Of a stretch of 64,000 bases of DNA, positions 21,438 to 32,300 are shown one piece after another (the first letter of the stretch is position 1; each line of letters starts with the position of its first letter). The stretch is from Eutrigla gurnardus. Taxonomy: Eukaryota > Chordata > Actinopteri > Perciformes > Triglidae. The stretch spans positions 23,241,420 to 23,305,419 of the forward strand of contig OY741269.1 of NCBI GenBank assembly GCA_963514095.1, given 5' to 3'. The notes under the pieces are model-generated. The model did not search any database. It was not told where the DNA came from and saw only the letters and a program-made list of their open reading frames with translations. Both the position numbers and the translations under genes were made by a program.

Positions 21438-24400
21438 GTCGGCATTACAATTCATTGTTGTTTATAAATTACATTTTTCCAGGTTTATGATGAACATACG
21501 CTGCTTTTGGAAGAGTAACGTTACGGGTGAACAGACGATGTTAACCTCAACGTTAGCCTGAAGCTAACGTTAACTCAGACCCGAACAACCTTTTCAATAT
21601 GTTTCGCATCTAAAAAGAGACTGCGTTATAAGTATTCCTTCATAAAGGTCCCGTAGCGTTAATACGGCTAATGTTAAGTTAACGTTACACATCAAATGAA
21701 ATGCAGTTATTTAACGTTAAGTTGGCTAAGGTACATATTGACCTAGTTGTCCTGTTATTGACTTCCATGTGTGCTTGTGTACAAACAGTTAATTAACCTT
21801 ACTTCCCAACAGTAATACACGTGTATAACTTTATATTTTACAGGTCCGAATAAGGACAACATAAGAGCTGGGTGCAAGAAATGTGGATATCGTAAGTAAA
21901 ACTTTGAGACTCAAGTTTTATCACAAATTAAAACATTTTTTGTGTGTGTATGTGTTGTGTGTGTGTTATTAGTCACTATATTAACCTGGCAGAATGTGGG
22001 TTTAGTTCAAGCTGAGGCAGCATCTCTTGTAAAGCTCCAGTGAGGAAGGATTTCTGCATCTCTTACAATCAGATTTAATCCAGAAGTACTGATGGTAATG
22101 TTGGAGTTGATCTGTATTTACCAGACTTTTTCTTATAGCAGCTAGAAGGGTTATCCTTCTAAAATGTGAAACAAAGTGTCCTGCTTTGTCGTGGTTTGTT
22201 AATCCATTGTTTTCTTTGAATGTGCATTATTTTTTTCAGCGGGCCACTTGACCTTTGAGTGCCGAAACTTCGTTCGAGTTGACCCCCAGAAGGACATTGT
22301 GCTGGATGTGAGTAGCACCAGCAGTGAGGAAAGTGAAGAGGACGACACACCTGCACCTCAGCGCAGTGATAAACAGGCACGAAGTAGAGGTAAAAAAAAA
22401 TAAAAAATCATGGTCCTCTTAAGCTTTTAGTATTTAAGTTCTCTACGGTCGTTAATAGACAATACTATGGTCATAAATTAGGAAAATGTGAATTTGATAT
22501 AAAAGGAAAAATCTATGGAATAGTAAAAAACATAATGCAGGGAACTAATTTACAAAAGTTGTATTGCACATGGGGGGCAATGGGATATCGAAAGAGGAGG
22601 CCATTAGAAAACTCTATATGTCAGTAATCACAAGTCATGTAACTTCATGTTAATAAACACCATAAACACACAGAGGTTTGCCTCCCTAGCTGGACTGTGA
22701 TGCTTTGCATCAAAGGAGAAAGAGAGACAGGAGACATGCAGACGACTCTAGATTTCTCCAGCGACTCACTGCTGTTACAAACATTTTTTTTTTTTTTTTT
22801 ATATATATTTTTTTTTTATTTCCAATAAATTAACAAAAAGGATACAACAACAAAAATATCCATCCTGAAACAATATCGATGATGGGGTGACTCGTACAAT
22901 TTCTTTCTTTCTTCTTTTTTTTGTTTAGCCCATGTATATATAGCTATATAGGATAGACAAGAAAACAAAATACAAACAGAACAAACAAACAAAAACAAAC
23001 CAAAAAGTAAACAAATATCTAAATCAAATAAAAGAATAAAAAAAAATAAGTGGAAAAGCAGCAATCTGTCTTCACTGACATTAGTGGGTATTTACACCTA
23101 TATGTGCTTACCTGCACCAACATACACAAACGTGCTCGCAACACATATGTACATCCACATAGTCAAACATACGCATATATTTTACAGAGATACATATATT
23201 TAATATTAAGGTCTGCCCTGCTCTATAGGGCACCAATTCAGGGCTCAACCAATCATATGTCACCTTTAGAAAATTCCTCCAAACCTAAAAGTAATGGAAA
23301 CCAAAATTCTTGAAAAATATAACCACATTTATGTTTTTCCAAAGTTAATTTTTCTAAGGGTAAAAAAGCTGAAATCTGATTTGTAAAAATCTTAAGAGTT
23401 GGAGGGAAATCATCTTTCCAAAATAAGAGTATGCATTTCTTCGCAAAGTATGTTATCATAATTAATATCCTGCATTTTTTCGTATCTAACTGAAGATGCA
23501 ATGGATCATTTAACAAATACAAACTGGGACTTAAATCAAATTTTATTTTCAAAACAGATTGTGTAAAGGAGTGAATTGATTTCCAAAAATTTTGTAGAAG
23601 GTCACACTCCCAAAACATATGTATAAATGTCCCATCCGTTCTTTTACATCTGGGACATTTTGCTGAGATAGTCTTGGAGATTTTATGCATTTTTGTTGGT
23701 GTTAGGTATAGTTTATGAATGAATTTAAAATTAGATTCCTTAATTTTGTTGCTAGTGAATGGAAAGTGTATTCTTTCACAGATATTTAACCAGGTGTTTT
23801 CTTCAAAGACTATCTCTAAGTCCTTTTCCCATGACTTCTTTATAATCTGGAAAGATGACTTACCTCCTCTTGAGAGAATGTTGTAAAATTCACTTATTTT
23901 CCCTTTTATTGTTTCAGAGGACATTAATATATCTTCTATCTCGAATAGTACAAACCGCAGTTTGTCTGCTTTAATAAGTGAATGAACAAGACTCCGGATT
24001 TGTAAATATTTAAAAAAATCTTTATTAGAAATGTTGTATTCCTTTCTAACATTTTCTATAAGTTTCGAACTCTCGGGCAGAGTAAGACAACACAAGACAT
24101 CCATTTTTTGGATATATATAAAAGGCTGGAGAGTTAGTGAGGATGGGATCCACAGTCTTGTCATTTAGGCTAAGCAAGGTCTTGAGATAAAGTCTGCCAA
24201 ACTCATCAGATGGATTTTGGTGATTGAGCATAGATGAGCACCAGCAGTAGTTGTTGTAGATGTTGTGTTGCTTGCCTTTTTTTCACTTTATGAACAGCTA
24301 CTCTTCCAATGAAAAAGTATCTTAACTACTCTCTCCACAAATCTTTATAGGTACCCATGATGATGACAACGATGGTAGAAAAGGGAGACGCAAACACAAG

Positions 24401-25051
24401 AAGAGCGGCGACAGAAAGACGAGAAAGAGGTCACTTTTTTTCCTCTACCTTGCAATTTTACTTTTTAATGTCTTAGATGGTGTGAAGCTGTTGTTGCTCC
24501 AATAATATTTCTCTTCATTGATCTTTTTTCTTTGCAGAGGAAGGTGTATAGACCATTTCTCAGATGTATATGTTAACATTCGAAATGTCCACCAGTTTAT
24601 CTCCTGTTGTAGTGCATGTGAATGATAGCAACATTGACCCAATGACTGGATTCATAGCAATGCAATGCTGTTGAAACAGTCTATAACCCCGTGAACTCGG
24701 ATACCAGTAAAAGCTATAATTTAAGGCAAAACATTTTTCAGAAATCTGCTTTTTATTGGTCATTTTACATATTGATAACATTTCAGCAATTCCTCGTTTT
24801 TTTTTTAATTCTCCAGATCTAACTCGTCGAGTGATGATACTACAAAGAAAAAAAAGAAACGCAGCACTTCCTACTCCTCGTCTGATGAGAAGGAGGGTAC
24901 GAAGAAAAAGAAATTGAAAAGCCGGAAGAAGAAAAGCAAAAAGAACAAAGGGGGAGATGGGAAGCAACAGAAGAAGAAGCAGAAGAAGAGGAAACAAGAA
25001 TCGTCTTCCTCCTCTTCTTCCAGCTCCAATGAATCCTCAGACAGTGACTGA
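21425..25051 (+). CDS. srek1ip1: SREK1-interacting protein 1, 5 coding exons, 174 aa
   Basis: Small nuclear protein that binds the SR-related splicing factor SREK1 and is thought to modulate splicing. Joined exons: 21425-21437, 21844-21891, 22240-22389, 24351-24429, 24817-25051; 525 nt with TGA. Seen: MAAPGPNKDNIRAG, then a CCHC zinc knuckle C15-x2-C18-x4-H23-x4-C28 in CKKCGYPGHLTFEC, then RNFVRVDPQKDIVLDVSSTS, which is close to the vertebrate protein I know; an acidic stretch; then a Lys/Arg-rich and Ser-rich tail ending SSSNESSDSD. All four introns are GT-AG. Slightly longer than the ~155 aa human protein because of the tail. Divergent from the alp gene, 10.8 kb apart. Confidence 0.95.
21844..21891 (+). 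CDS. srek1ip1: srek1ip1 exon 2
   Basis: 48 nt encoding GPNKDNIRAGCKKCGY, the first half of the zinc knuckle. Acceptor TTTTACAG, donor GTAAGT. Confidence 0.93.
22240..22389 (+). CDS. srek1ip1: srek1ip1 exon 3
   Basis: 150 nt encoding PGHLTFECRNFVRVDPQKD, then the Ser/Glu/Asp-rich linker. Acceptor TTTTTTCAG, donor GTAAAA. Confidence 0.94.
22784..24235 (-). mobile_element. 5'-truncated L1-like LINE, antisense in srek1ip1 intron 3
   Basis: Minus-strand open frame 24164-23253 (303 codons) resembles the C-terminus of L1/Tx1-type ORF2: it includes the zinc-finger-like block CPRCKRTDGTFIHMFWEC followed by FWKSIHSF. The 3' UTR runs to a poly(A) tail seen as poly(T) from 22784. An overlapping frame further 5' (24231-24046) looks like the continuing protein, suggesting a frameshift near 24100. 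Reverse transcriptase and endonuclease domains are missing, so it cannot move. The 5' edge is approximate and no target duplication was found. Confidence 0.8.
24351..24429 (+). CDS. srek1ip1: srek1ip1 exon 4
   Basis: 79 nt encoding THDDDNDGRKGRRKHKKSGD and RKTRK. Donor GTCACT is weak, which may allow alternative use of sequences downstream. Confidence 0.88.
24538..24543 (+). other. Possible 6-nt microexon in srek1ip1 intron 4
   Basis: AGGAAG is preceded by a strong pyrimidine tract with TTTGCAG and followed by GTGTAT. Inclusion would keep frame and turn K-R-S into K-R-G-R-S. Motif evidence only. Confidence 0.25.
24817..25051 (+). CDS. srek1ip1: srek1ip1 exon 5
   Basis: 235 nt ending in TGA. 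Encodes the SNSSSDDTTKKKKKR start, Lys-rich blocks and a Ser-rich end. Acceptor AATTCTCCAG. Confidence 0.93.
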
Positions 25052-25515
25052 GATGGCTTTCCTGTGCAGTGTCTGCAGGTCCAACATATTTATTCTCCAG
25101 TGTGTTTTTGCAGACATTGACCAGAAGTTGAACTACTAGCTAAAAAGTGTTTTGGTAATTTTTTTTATGTTTTGTTTATGATGGCTTAAATGTGTATATT
25201 GTACTTTTGCTAGGATGGCTTTCTAGTACAATTACACTGCTGGAGGTAGCTGGAAAGACAATGTGGTTGCTCGTAATGTGATTATTATCAAACAATGACT
25301 GTTATCATTTAACCACCCCACACCGTGTTGAAAGATATCTGAACATTTTCATTCCAAAAGCTTTGATGTGTGTACATTTTTGGGTCTGTCATTAACTGAG
25401 CCTCTTTATACGGCTTTGTGTATTTCCTATGCACAATTTCCTATTGCTTGAGTCTATTTCGGTCCTCCCTTGTAAGTTCCTTTTATTATAATAAAATATA
25501 TATTTGTATCTCTAC
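25052..25515 (+). other. srek1ip1: srek1ip1 3' UTR
   Basis: AT-rich sequence from the stop codon to just beyond an AATAAA at 25490-25495. The cleavage site is inferred 10-25 bp later. Confidence 0.6.
25490..25495 (+). terminator. srek1ip1 polyadenylation signal
   Basis: Canonical AATAAA about 440 nt after the stop codon. A second AATAAA follows near 25541. Confidence 0.7.
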
Positions 25516-26429
25516 TGTCTCATTAGTGTAAGTTTTGGTAATAAAAATAATAATTCTAATTACTTCAGTGCAACATGTTAAATGGCAGAAAGCAGTTAGA
25601 GGTGCCATGATTGTGATGACCTGCTGAAGTCTTACCTGGTGTAGGAGCAGATCTTATTATTTCCTGTAGAGGGCAGCAACATACCTTAAATATCAGATGG
25701 ACAATGCTCTTGAAAAATCATTCCAAGAATGATAGATGACAATGAAATATGTAGCTGAGGCAAATATACCTAAGCTGATACTGTATGTTGTAGTTCTAAA
25801 ATAAACACATTCTTAATATTTCCCGTTAATCTAGGTTAAGGTTTGAAGCATACTAATGAGCCATTAACTGGAACTGTAGAGATCATTTTAGATAGAAAAA
25901 GATTGAAATTGGAAAATAGTGAATGACATTTAGGGGCAGAAAAACCAGAACAATAAGGGAGTACCCTGACCCTAGGTCTTTTTTTTTTAAATATGCAATC
26001 TACAAGACTAATGATGTGATAAATCTCCTCAATAATGACTGAACCCTATGATAAGATGTGTAGTACCTCTTTACTCCACCTAGTGGTCGTGTTGTGAACA
26101 GTCAAATGCTGAGCAGAATCCTTTCAAGTTGCTGCTGAGCTCTTTACTGATCATGTGTAATGGAGAAAAAACAAACAGGCCGACTCATTGGAGTGTTGCA
26201 AAACGTCCCTGACACTTGTTTGATTTGCCAAATAATCACGATTAGATCATTTCCAGTAACATTGGGCTTGACTCCTCTATGGCAGAGTCACCTGTGTCAA
26301 ACATCAATCTCACTTTCTTATCACGTCCTTCCAGGAAGATTACACATGCATAAACACATCTGAAACACATTTTGAGATAAACATACAGTATTTTAAATTA
26401 ATGCCTAGGGCTACTTAATCCACCTTGAG

Positions 26430-26475
<46 letters not shown>

Positions 26476-27410
26476 AAAGTGTCAGAGAAGCTCAGGATGA
26501 ATCGGAGAGGACAGACAGGAGGTCAGAGCTTCGACCGCCTCCTCTGGGGGCGCTGCTGTTCAGTCCAGACATGTGGCTGCTGGCTGAGGCTCCATGGTCC
26601 ACAGGCAGGTGCAACAAAACCATTATGAGGCATCAATTTTCATGAATTATTGCTTCCATCCCACTACCTCCTCGCTGTCAGTAGGCTGTGACACGAAAAA
26701 CGTGCAAAAAAGGAACCCCAGAAATTAAAAACCAAGCATCTTTATTTCGTCTGATCTGAGCTATGTGTGACAGATGTTTATAACTGCGCCATTAATTTCA
26801 CTTTGCCTCGGGGAAGGAGGTATCTTTTTTAAAACATCTTGCAACATCCCGACAGCTACACGCACGGCTGCTGATCAAGAGCCCCGGCATTATGACGGGA
26901 CGTATCCCTCCTTCAAACTTTGTTTTTCGGTTACGAGAGGGCAAATTCATCAAAATTGTCAAAGAAAAAAATTCACATTCAGCTGCTCCCGACAAACTGA
27001 CTGGAGACGGGTCAAATAGTCAATAAAAATTCTGGGAATTGGGAATACGTGATGTCTGATTCCTGTGGCAGATGATGGAGTTTTTTTTCACAACCTTGAG
27101 CCCCGTGTCCTCACTCAGTGTCTGGTCATGGCAGAGAAAAATCTTTGCAGGAATTTGTCAAAAAGCAACCTCCACCATGGCTGAGTAAAGAAAAGAGTGC
27201 CATCTAGGGACTCAAAGCTCTTTAAACGAATACGTGCAGGAAGAAAAGCTTCATATTGCATGGGCCTGAATGTGACTTTGATCTCCTGATCTGACTCTTG
27301 GCAAGAAATTCCCTAAAATGTCAAACTACTTCTTTAACATGACATGTTTTTCCTTTTTCTATCCAGGTTAAAGCATGTTACAAACAGACAGCAGATCAGC
27401 AATCTGAAAA
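25516..27410. other. Intergenic, no gene seen
   Basis: AT-rich, short chance frames only, and one (CA)n tract at 26432-26467. Confidence 0.4.
26432..26467. repeat. (AC)n microsatellite
   Basis: About 18 AC units. Confidence 0.92.
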
Positions 27411-27475
27411 GTGAAGTCAATTTTATTCATGTAGCGCCAGCAGATGTTTTTTGTTCATAGTAAGCAAGTCTAGAC

Positions 27476-28275
27476 CAGAGATCTTCAACAGGGGGTCTGG
27501 GACCCCTAGGGGATCCGCAGAGTTACAGCAGGGGGTCTTTTTTTCTTCCAAAATTTAAACATGTCCAAAAATACATCTAATCTTATCATCTAATGAGCAC
27601 ATATAAGTTAATTGTTAAGTGTTAATGTGGAGTTGCGATGTAGAAATGCCAATATATAATTACAATATCCATCCATCCATTGTCTACCGCTTATCCAGTA
27701 TTCAGGGTCACGGGGGGTCTGGAGCCGATCCCAGCTGTCATTGGGCAAAGGCAGGGTACACCCTGGACAGGACGCCAGTCTATCGCAGGGCCGACATGTA
27801 GAGACAAACAACCATTCACGCTCACATTCACACCTACGGCCAATTTAGAGTCATCAATGAACCTATCCCCATCCTGCATGTCTTTGGACTGTGGGAGGAA
27901 GCCGGAGAACCCAGAGAGAACCCATGCTTACACGGGGAGAACATGCAAACTCCACACAGAAGGAACCCCGGCCGACCCGGGAATCGAACCCAGGACCCTC
28001 TTGGTGTGAGGCGAGAGTGCTACCCACTACACCACCGTGCAGCCCTTAATTACAATATGTTCTATAAATTAATTAACAATTATTATTTTAATGGCATAGC
28101 ATTGTATACATACATGATTACAAAGTACTGTTATACATGTCACTATAGGCTACACTACACAATATTATTGACCGGTTTAATAAGGAACAGAAATGTACAC
28201 GATATGTAATAGGGGGTCCCTCCACCAGGTCTCTATCAGTCTTGAGGGTCCTTGGCCTGAAAAACGTTAGATGTT
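27476..28275. mobile_element. hAT-type non-autonomous element, copy 1 (split by a SINE)
   Basis: Left end CAGAGATCTTCAACAGGGGG; right end has GGTCCTTGGCCTGAAAAACG. Flanked by near-identical GTCTAGAC / TTCTAGAC, an 8 bp duplication as hAT elements make. The interior matches copy 2 (56047-56433) along its length, except for a SINE inserted at 27669-28046. No transposase. Confidence 0.75.
27669..28046 (-). mobile_element. tRNA-derived SINE inserted in hAT copy 1
   Basis: On the minus strand the tRNA-like head reads GGGCTGCACGGTGGTGTAGT, with an A-box (GGGTAGCACTC) and a B-box (GGTTCGATTCC). The body includes the common fish string TGGAGTTTGCATGTTCTCCC, and the tail is a run of ATGG units. A perfect 12 bp target duplication, TAATTACAATAT, flanks it (27657-27668 and 28047-28058). 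Both Pol III boxes look intact, so the copy is fairly young. Confidence 0.88.
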
Positions 28276-28279
28276 TCTA

Positions 28280-29085
28280 GACCATACTTTTTCATTTACA
28301 AAGTACTAATATTACCCCATCTACAGTAATGAGTACTAAGCATCAAATATGACTAAAATAAAAATACTAAATGCATCAAAACGACATCATTATAATTAAA
28401 AAAACACTTTTCTCCATTGTGAAATAACAGTATCATTACACGCCTGCTGTTGAACATATTGATACCGTACATATGCTTTATTAATACACTTGATGAAGGC
28501 TATCGTAAAGTCTTGACAAAAGAAACTTGTATAGTGGGGAAACTTCATAATTGCCCAGATGGCGAGAGGACAACTCGACACGGAGGAACAAATGAAGTCG
28601 AGGGAGTGCTGCCGTGTGCAGCCACACCAAGCCCACCATATGCTGTTTGTACAACACAACACCGAGCGTTTCCCTGTTTTCACCAGCTCATTGGCTTTTA
28701 TTGAGCCTGTTGGGCTGCAGGAAAGCGGCGAGGAAATGGGACTCCGCTGAGCCATTTAAATGAAAATGAGATGGTCAAAGTGATCTTTTAGAGAATTTTG
28801 CTGCCGAACAACAGCGATTCAACCTCCATCTTTGAAGGCATTGATCTCAAACTTAGTGGAAATCATTTATTTTTGTGCAAAATGGCTGACCAGAATGACC
28901 CCATTGGGGTAAATGATCTCTCATTAGCATACGGTGTGTGTGTATTTTTTTTTTTTTTGCAATTTGTTTATATAACTTTAGCAGCTCCGTTTTCAGGTTT
29001 GTGTGGGCGGCCATGGTAGCCTCTGTGCTGGTGTCTGTTTTTAAACCTTTTCTTGGGGGATTTGAGCACATATGCTCTTTTTTTC
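28280..29085. other. Intergenic, no gene seen
   Basis: The part around 28540-28790 is less AT-rich and repeat-free and contains ATTTAAATGAAAATGAGAT; it could be regulatory, but there is no direct evidence. Confidence 0.3.
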
Positions 29086-29089
29086 CAGC

Positions 29090-29345
29090 AACGCCCTGCT
29101 TCACATTCACACACTTACATTCATCCAACCTGGGGAGCGGCCCAGTGCAACCACAGTCTCCTTGTCGAAGCCAGTGCGCAGCTACCGCTGGAGATACAGT
29201 CGAATGCTTGGCTCAAAGGCACCTTAATAGCCGTTGAAGAAGGATATAGCGATCGTTTCGGGGGGGGAGGCTGGGAATTCAAACCTGTAACCTTTTTTTG
29301 GTCACGAGCCTGCCTCTCTTAACCTTAAGGCCACCACCGCTACAC
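29090..29345 (-). mobile_element. Degraded tRNA-derived SINE (teleost type)
   Basis: On the minus strand the head is GCGGTGGTGGCCTTAAGGTT, with a B-box-like GGTTTGAATTCC about 50 bp in. The body includes AAGGTGCCTTTGAGCCAAGC, a decayed form of the widespread fish SINE core (CCCTTGAGCAAGGCACC), and a GGTTGGATGAATGTAAGTG stretch near the 3' end. It is a different family from the SINE at 27.7 kb and older. Confidence 0.6.
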
Positions 29346-32300
29346 AGCAAAGCATAACATCTTCCCAGAAATAAAATAAAAATCCCTGATGCTGCACTTT
29401 GGTGGGAACAACCCAAGCTGAGAGATGGCGCCGGTTTTGCGTCTGTAACCACTGTTGAAATATTATTTCAGAGGCAAGCCGTCCCCGCATCTTGGAGCAC
29501 GGTGAGCGGAGCACTTGAGAAACGCTTTAGGGCCAATGGGGCAAGTCGGAGGCTATACATTTGCTACCAATTTAGTTCCCGCATCTTAGATTTCGTTCCG
29601 CTCTTCCTCTCCTGGCACCCAAAACCAGGCCTAATGTAGTAAATGACCTGTAGGATAAATAGACAGCAGGCTACATGACCCCAGCCTTAAAAAAAAAGGA
29701 GGGTGTAATAAATACTACATCGCTTTACAGGAAGCGTGTTCGACATTCTCCCAAAACCTGCAGGGAAAGAAAACGAGGGGGCGAATGGGGTGAGTCTCTG
29801 TTCACCGCTCTCTCTTTGGTCAAAACCCTTTTTTTTCTCCTGAGGTCTGTTATTACCGGCCTAGTTCCTGGGTTCCCATTCAGAGTGGAGCTTGTTCATA
29901 TAAACCTTGAGGTTTTGAGGCATCACCGGGCTGACTGGGTGGCTTTCACCAGGGAATTAGTACAGGGTCGCATTGGATCACGATCAGTGGGCCCTCTAAG
30001 GCTAACCTGTGTTGGACCAGGCTGCCTGTGGAGGTGGTGGTGGTGAGGACAAGTTTCCTGGCTCTGGAATATGGGTCAGGCAGAACCCAGAATGTGTAGG
30101 CCTCAGTCCTATAAATCACAAAATCCTTTCTGATGCTCTTCTACTGAATCATTTCTTTATCATTTTATTGTACCATCAGTTTCCAGATTAGACTTGATGA
30201 GATTTGGAATCTCTTTGACTGTAAGACCCGGTTCTCTTTTATAGCTGTAGGAAGAGTGTATAGATATTAAGCATCTCTGGCAAGAAAGATATAGATGTCA
30301 TATTCATGCTTTAAAAATCCACCTGGGAGAGATGGTCACTTTTTTAAAATACTTGGTTCACCATTTAAAGTTTTGTTTAATCACTTTTTTTTAGCACCAC
30401 ATAAAAGGGAATGGATAGTATCACCTGCTGAGTTCACCTTTATTTTCTTAAAGTGCTGCATGTATTTGGTGATCATCACAAAGGGTTTAAAAGTATGCAC
30501 AGAGGGGGCTTTTTCTATAATGCCAAATATTCCACATGGCCATAATGTGACCTCAGTCTGAGATATATATTCTTTAATGACATTTTTTTTACATTGCAGC
30601 TTCCATCTCTCATGGCAGGTATTCATCAAAGTAATTAAGTTGACCTATTTTTTATTTTTTTTTATTATTATTTTACTTGCGCCACACAGTAACCTAACCC
30701 ACCAGATGGTTTGTTACACAGAAGCCGTCATTGGAAAAACTGTTTGGATAAGGGGCGGGCACTTTCAAACATTAGGTGTTTGGATGAACCATCTGTCAAT
30801 CAAACTTACCAAAGCGAGTCGGGAGAAGAGCAAAAAAAAAAAAAAAACACTTCCAACGGCAGATGCCATCGAACAGTAGCCCCGCTCCATTTACACCTGT
30901 AGTTCCCCCTTTAATTATCACTTGAAACAAATGCTGCAAAGTGCAGGTATACCTTTTGGATGAGGTCTGTTGACTTCTTCCTCTTTTTTCTGACCCAATC
31001 CATCCGTCTCACTGAGGTCCAGAAGGTGGCAGGAGTGGCACTGCTGACAACGTATACCCAGCAGAGAGAAATAAAAAAAAAAGAAGAAAAGAATACCACC
31101 CACCCGACAGCTTCAGCACCACGGAGCCTTTCCTCTCCGCTCCTTGAATGACGATATACTTTTTTTTTACATGTCACCAACATCAGACACATGTGGCTTT
31201 TTCTTTTCCAAAGATGAACGACATGGTGTCATCCCTGAGCCGAGGCACACATCTGCTCACTCTTAGTTTTAGTGTTCTTTCCACTCCACATTTATATGGA
31301 AAGTGTTGTGTGTCTTTGTTCTGTTCTGTGGGGGGTTTCTTGTCCCTTTTGTTCAAATAAGAGACATCAAACGGGACCAGAGGGGCATGATGGCTTGAGC
31401 ATGATCAAGATGGTTATTTTCTGTCCTCTTACATGACACTGGCCTCGGCTCTCATTTCTCTTGTTTTCTTTTGATGGAACACTTTATAATACGATGGAAG
31501 ACTGGGGACAGATGTCATCACTTTTTTTGTGACAGATGTTTTCACAGTCTGCTGGTTGCTTCAAGCGATGCTGAAGGTGTTTAGTCCTGTTTAAACTGTT
31601 TTTTGTTTTGTTTTTCTTTTTACAAAGAATACGTCAGTTTAAGCACTTTGTATGGATGCTCTCAGCGCGTCATGGTCTTTTCCTCAAGCTCAGATGAGGT
31701 TTTCTCTATTAATGGAAGAGGAAAGCCACTGTGAGAAAGGAACATAACTTTTGCCAAGTCTACCTCGCAATTCATCCAAAGCTCTCAATGATACAAAATT
31801 ATGCCATTACTGTTGCTTGAGAGCTATATTCATAAACAGGAAAAGATAGAAGTTTGACCATTTACCTCAAGGTAGAGGGCCTTATGATGTCTAAACCTAT
31901 GTGGAGGGGTGTTTTATGATCTGCTCTTTGATGACTACACCAAATTGTTTCTACCAAAGTGCCGTATCTGGCTCATAAACTGCCAAAAGTTCCCTGGGCT
32001 AAATGAGCCGACGTCTGTAATTGTCTAGGTGGTCGGTATGTGTTTGTTAGATTGGAACAAGAGAAAAACAGTAGATGGCCATTGAAGGAGGAGGATGAAA
32101 GCCTATTAGGTAGAGGGAGAAGAGTAAAGTCCTGCGTGGGAGCGTTTTAGCGTTCGGTTGCTTGCTAACATCTCATTCAAAAGGATCAATTATTCATTTA
32201 GGCCTGTGATGAGCTTAGCTTTCAATTCTGAACATCAATGTAGTTTAATATTATGGCAATTAAAAAGGGATAAACACCTGTTTTTCTCCTCTCTTTGCAA

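Noticed and set aside
27669..28046. A tRNA gene, because A and B boxes are present
   Set aside because: The flanking body, ATGG tail and target duplication show a SINE; no proper acceptor stem.
29675..30046. 123-codon frame in a GC-richer patch
   Set aside because: No family match; could overlap conserved non-coding DNA but there is no coding evidence.
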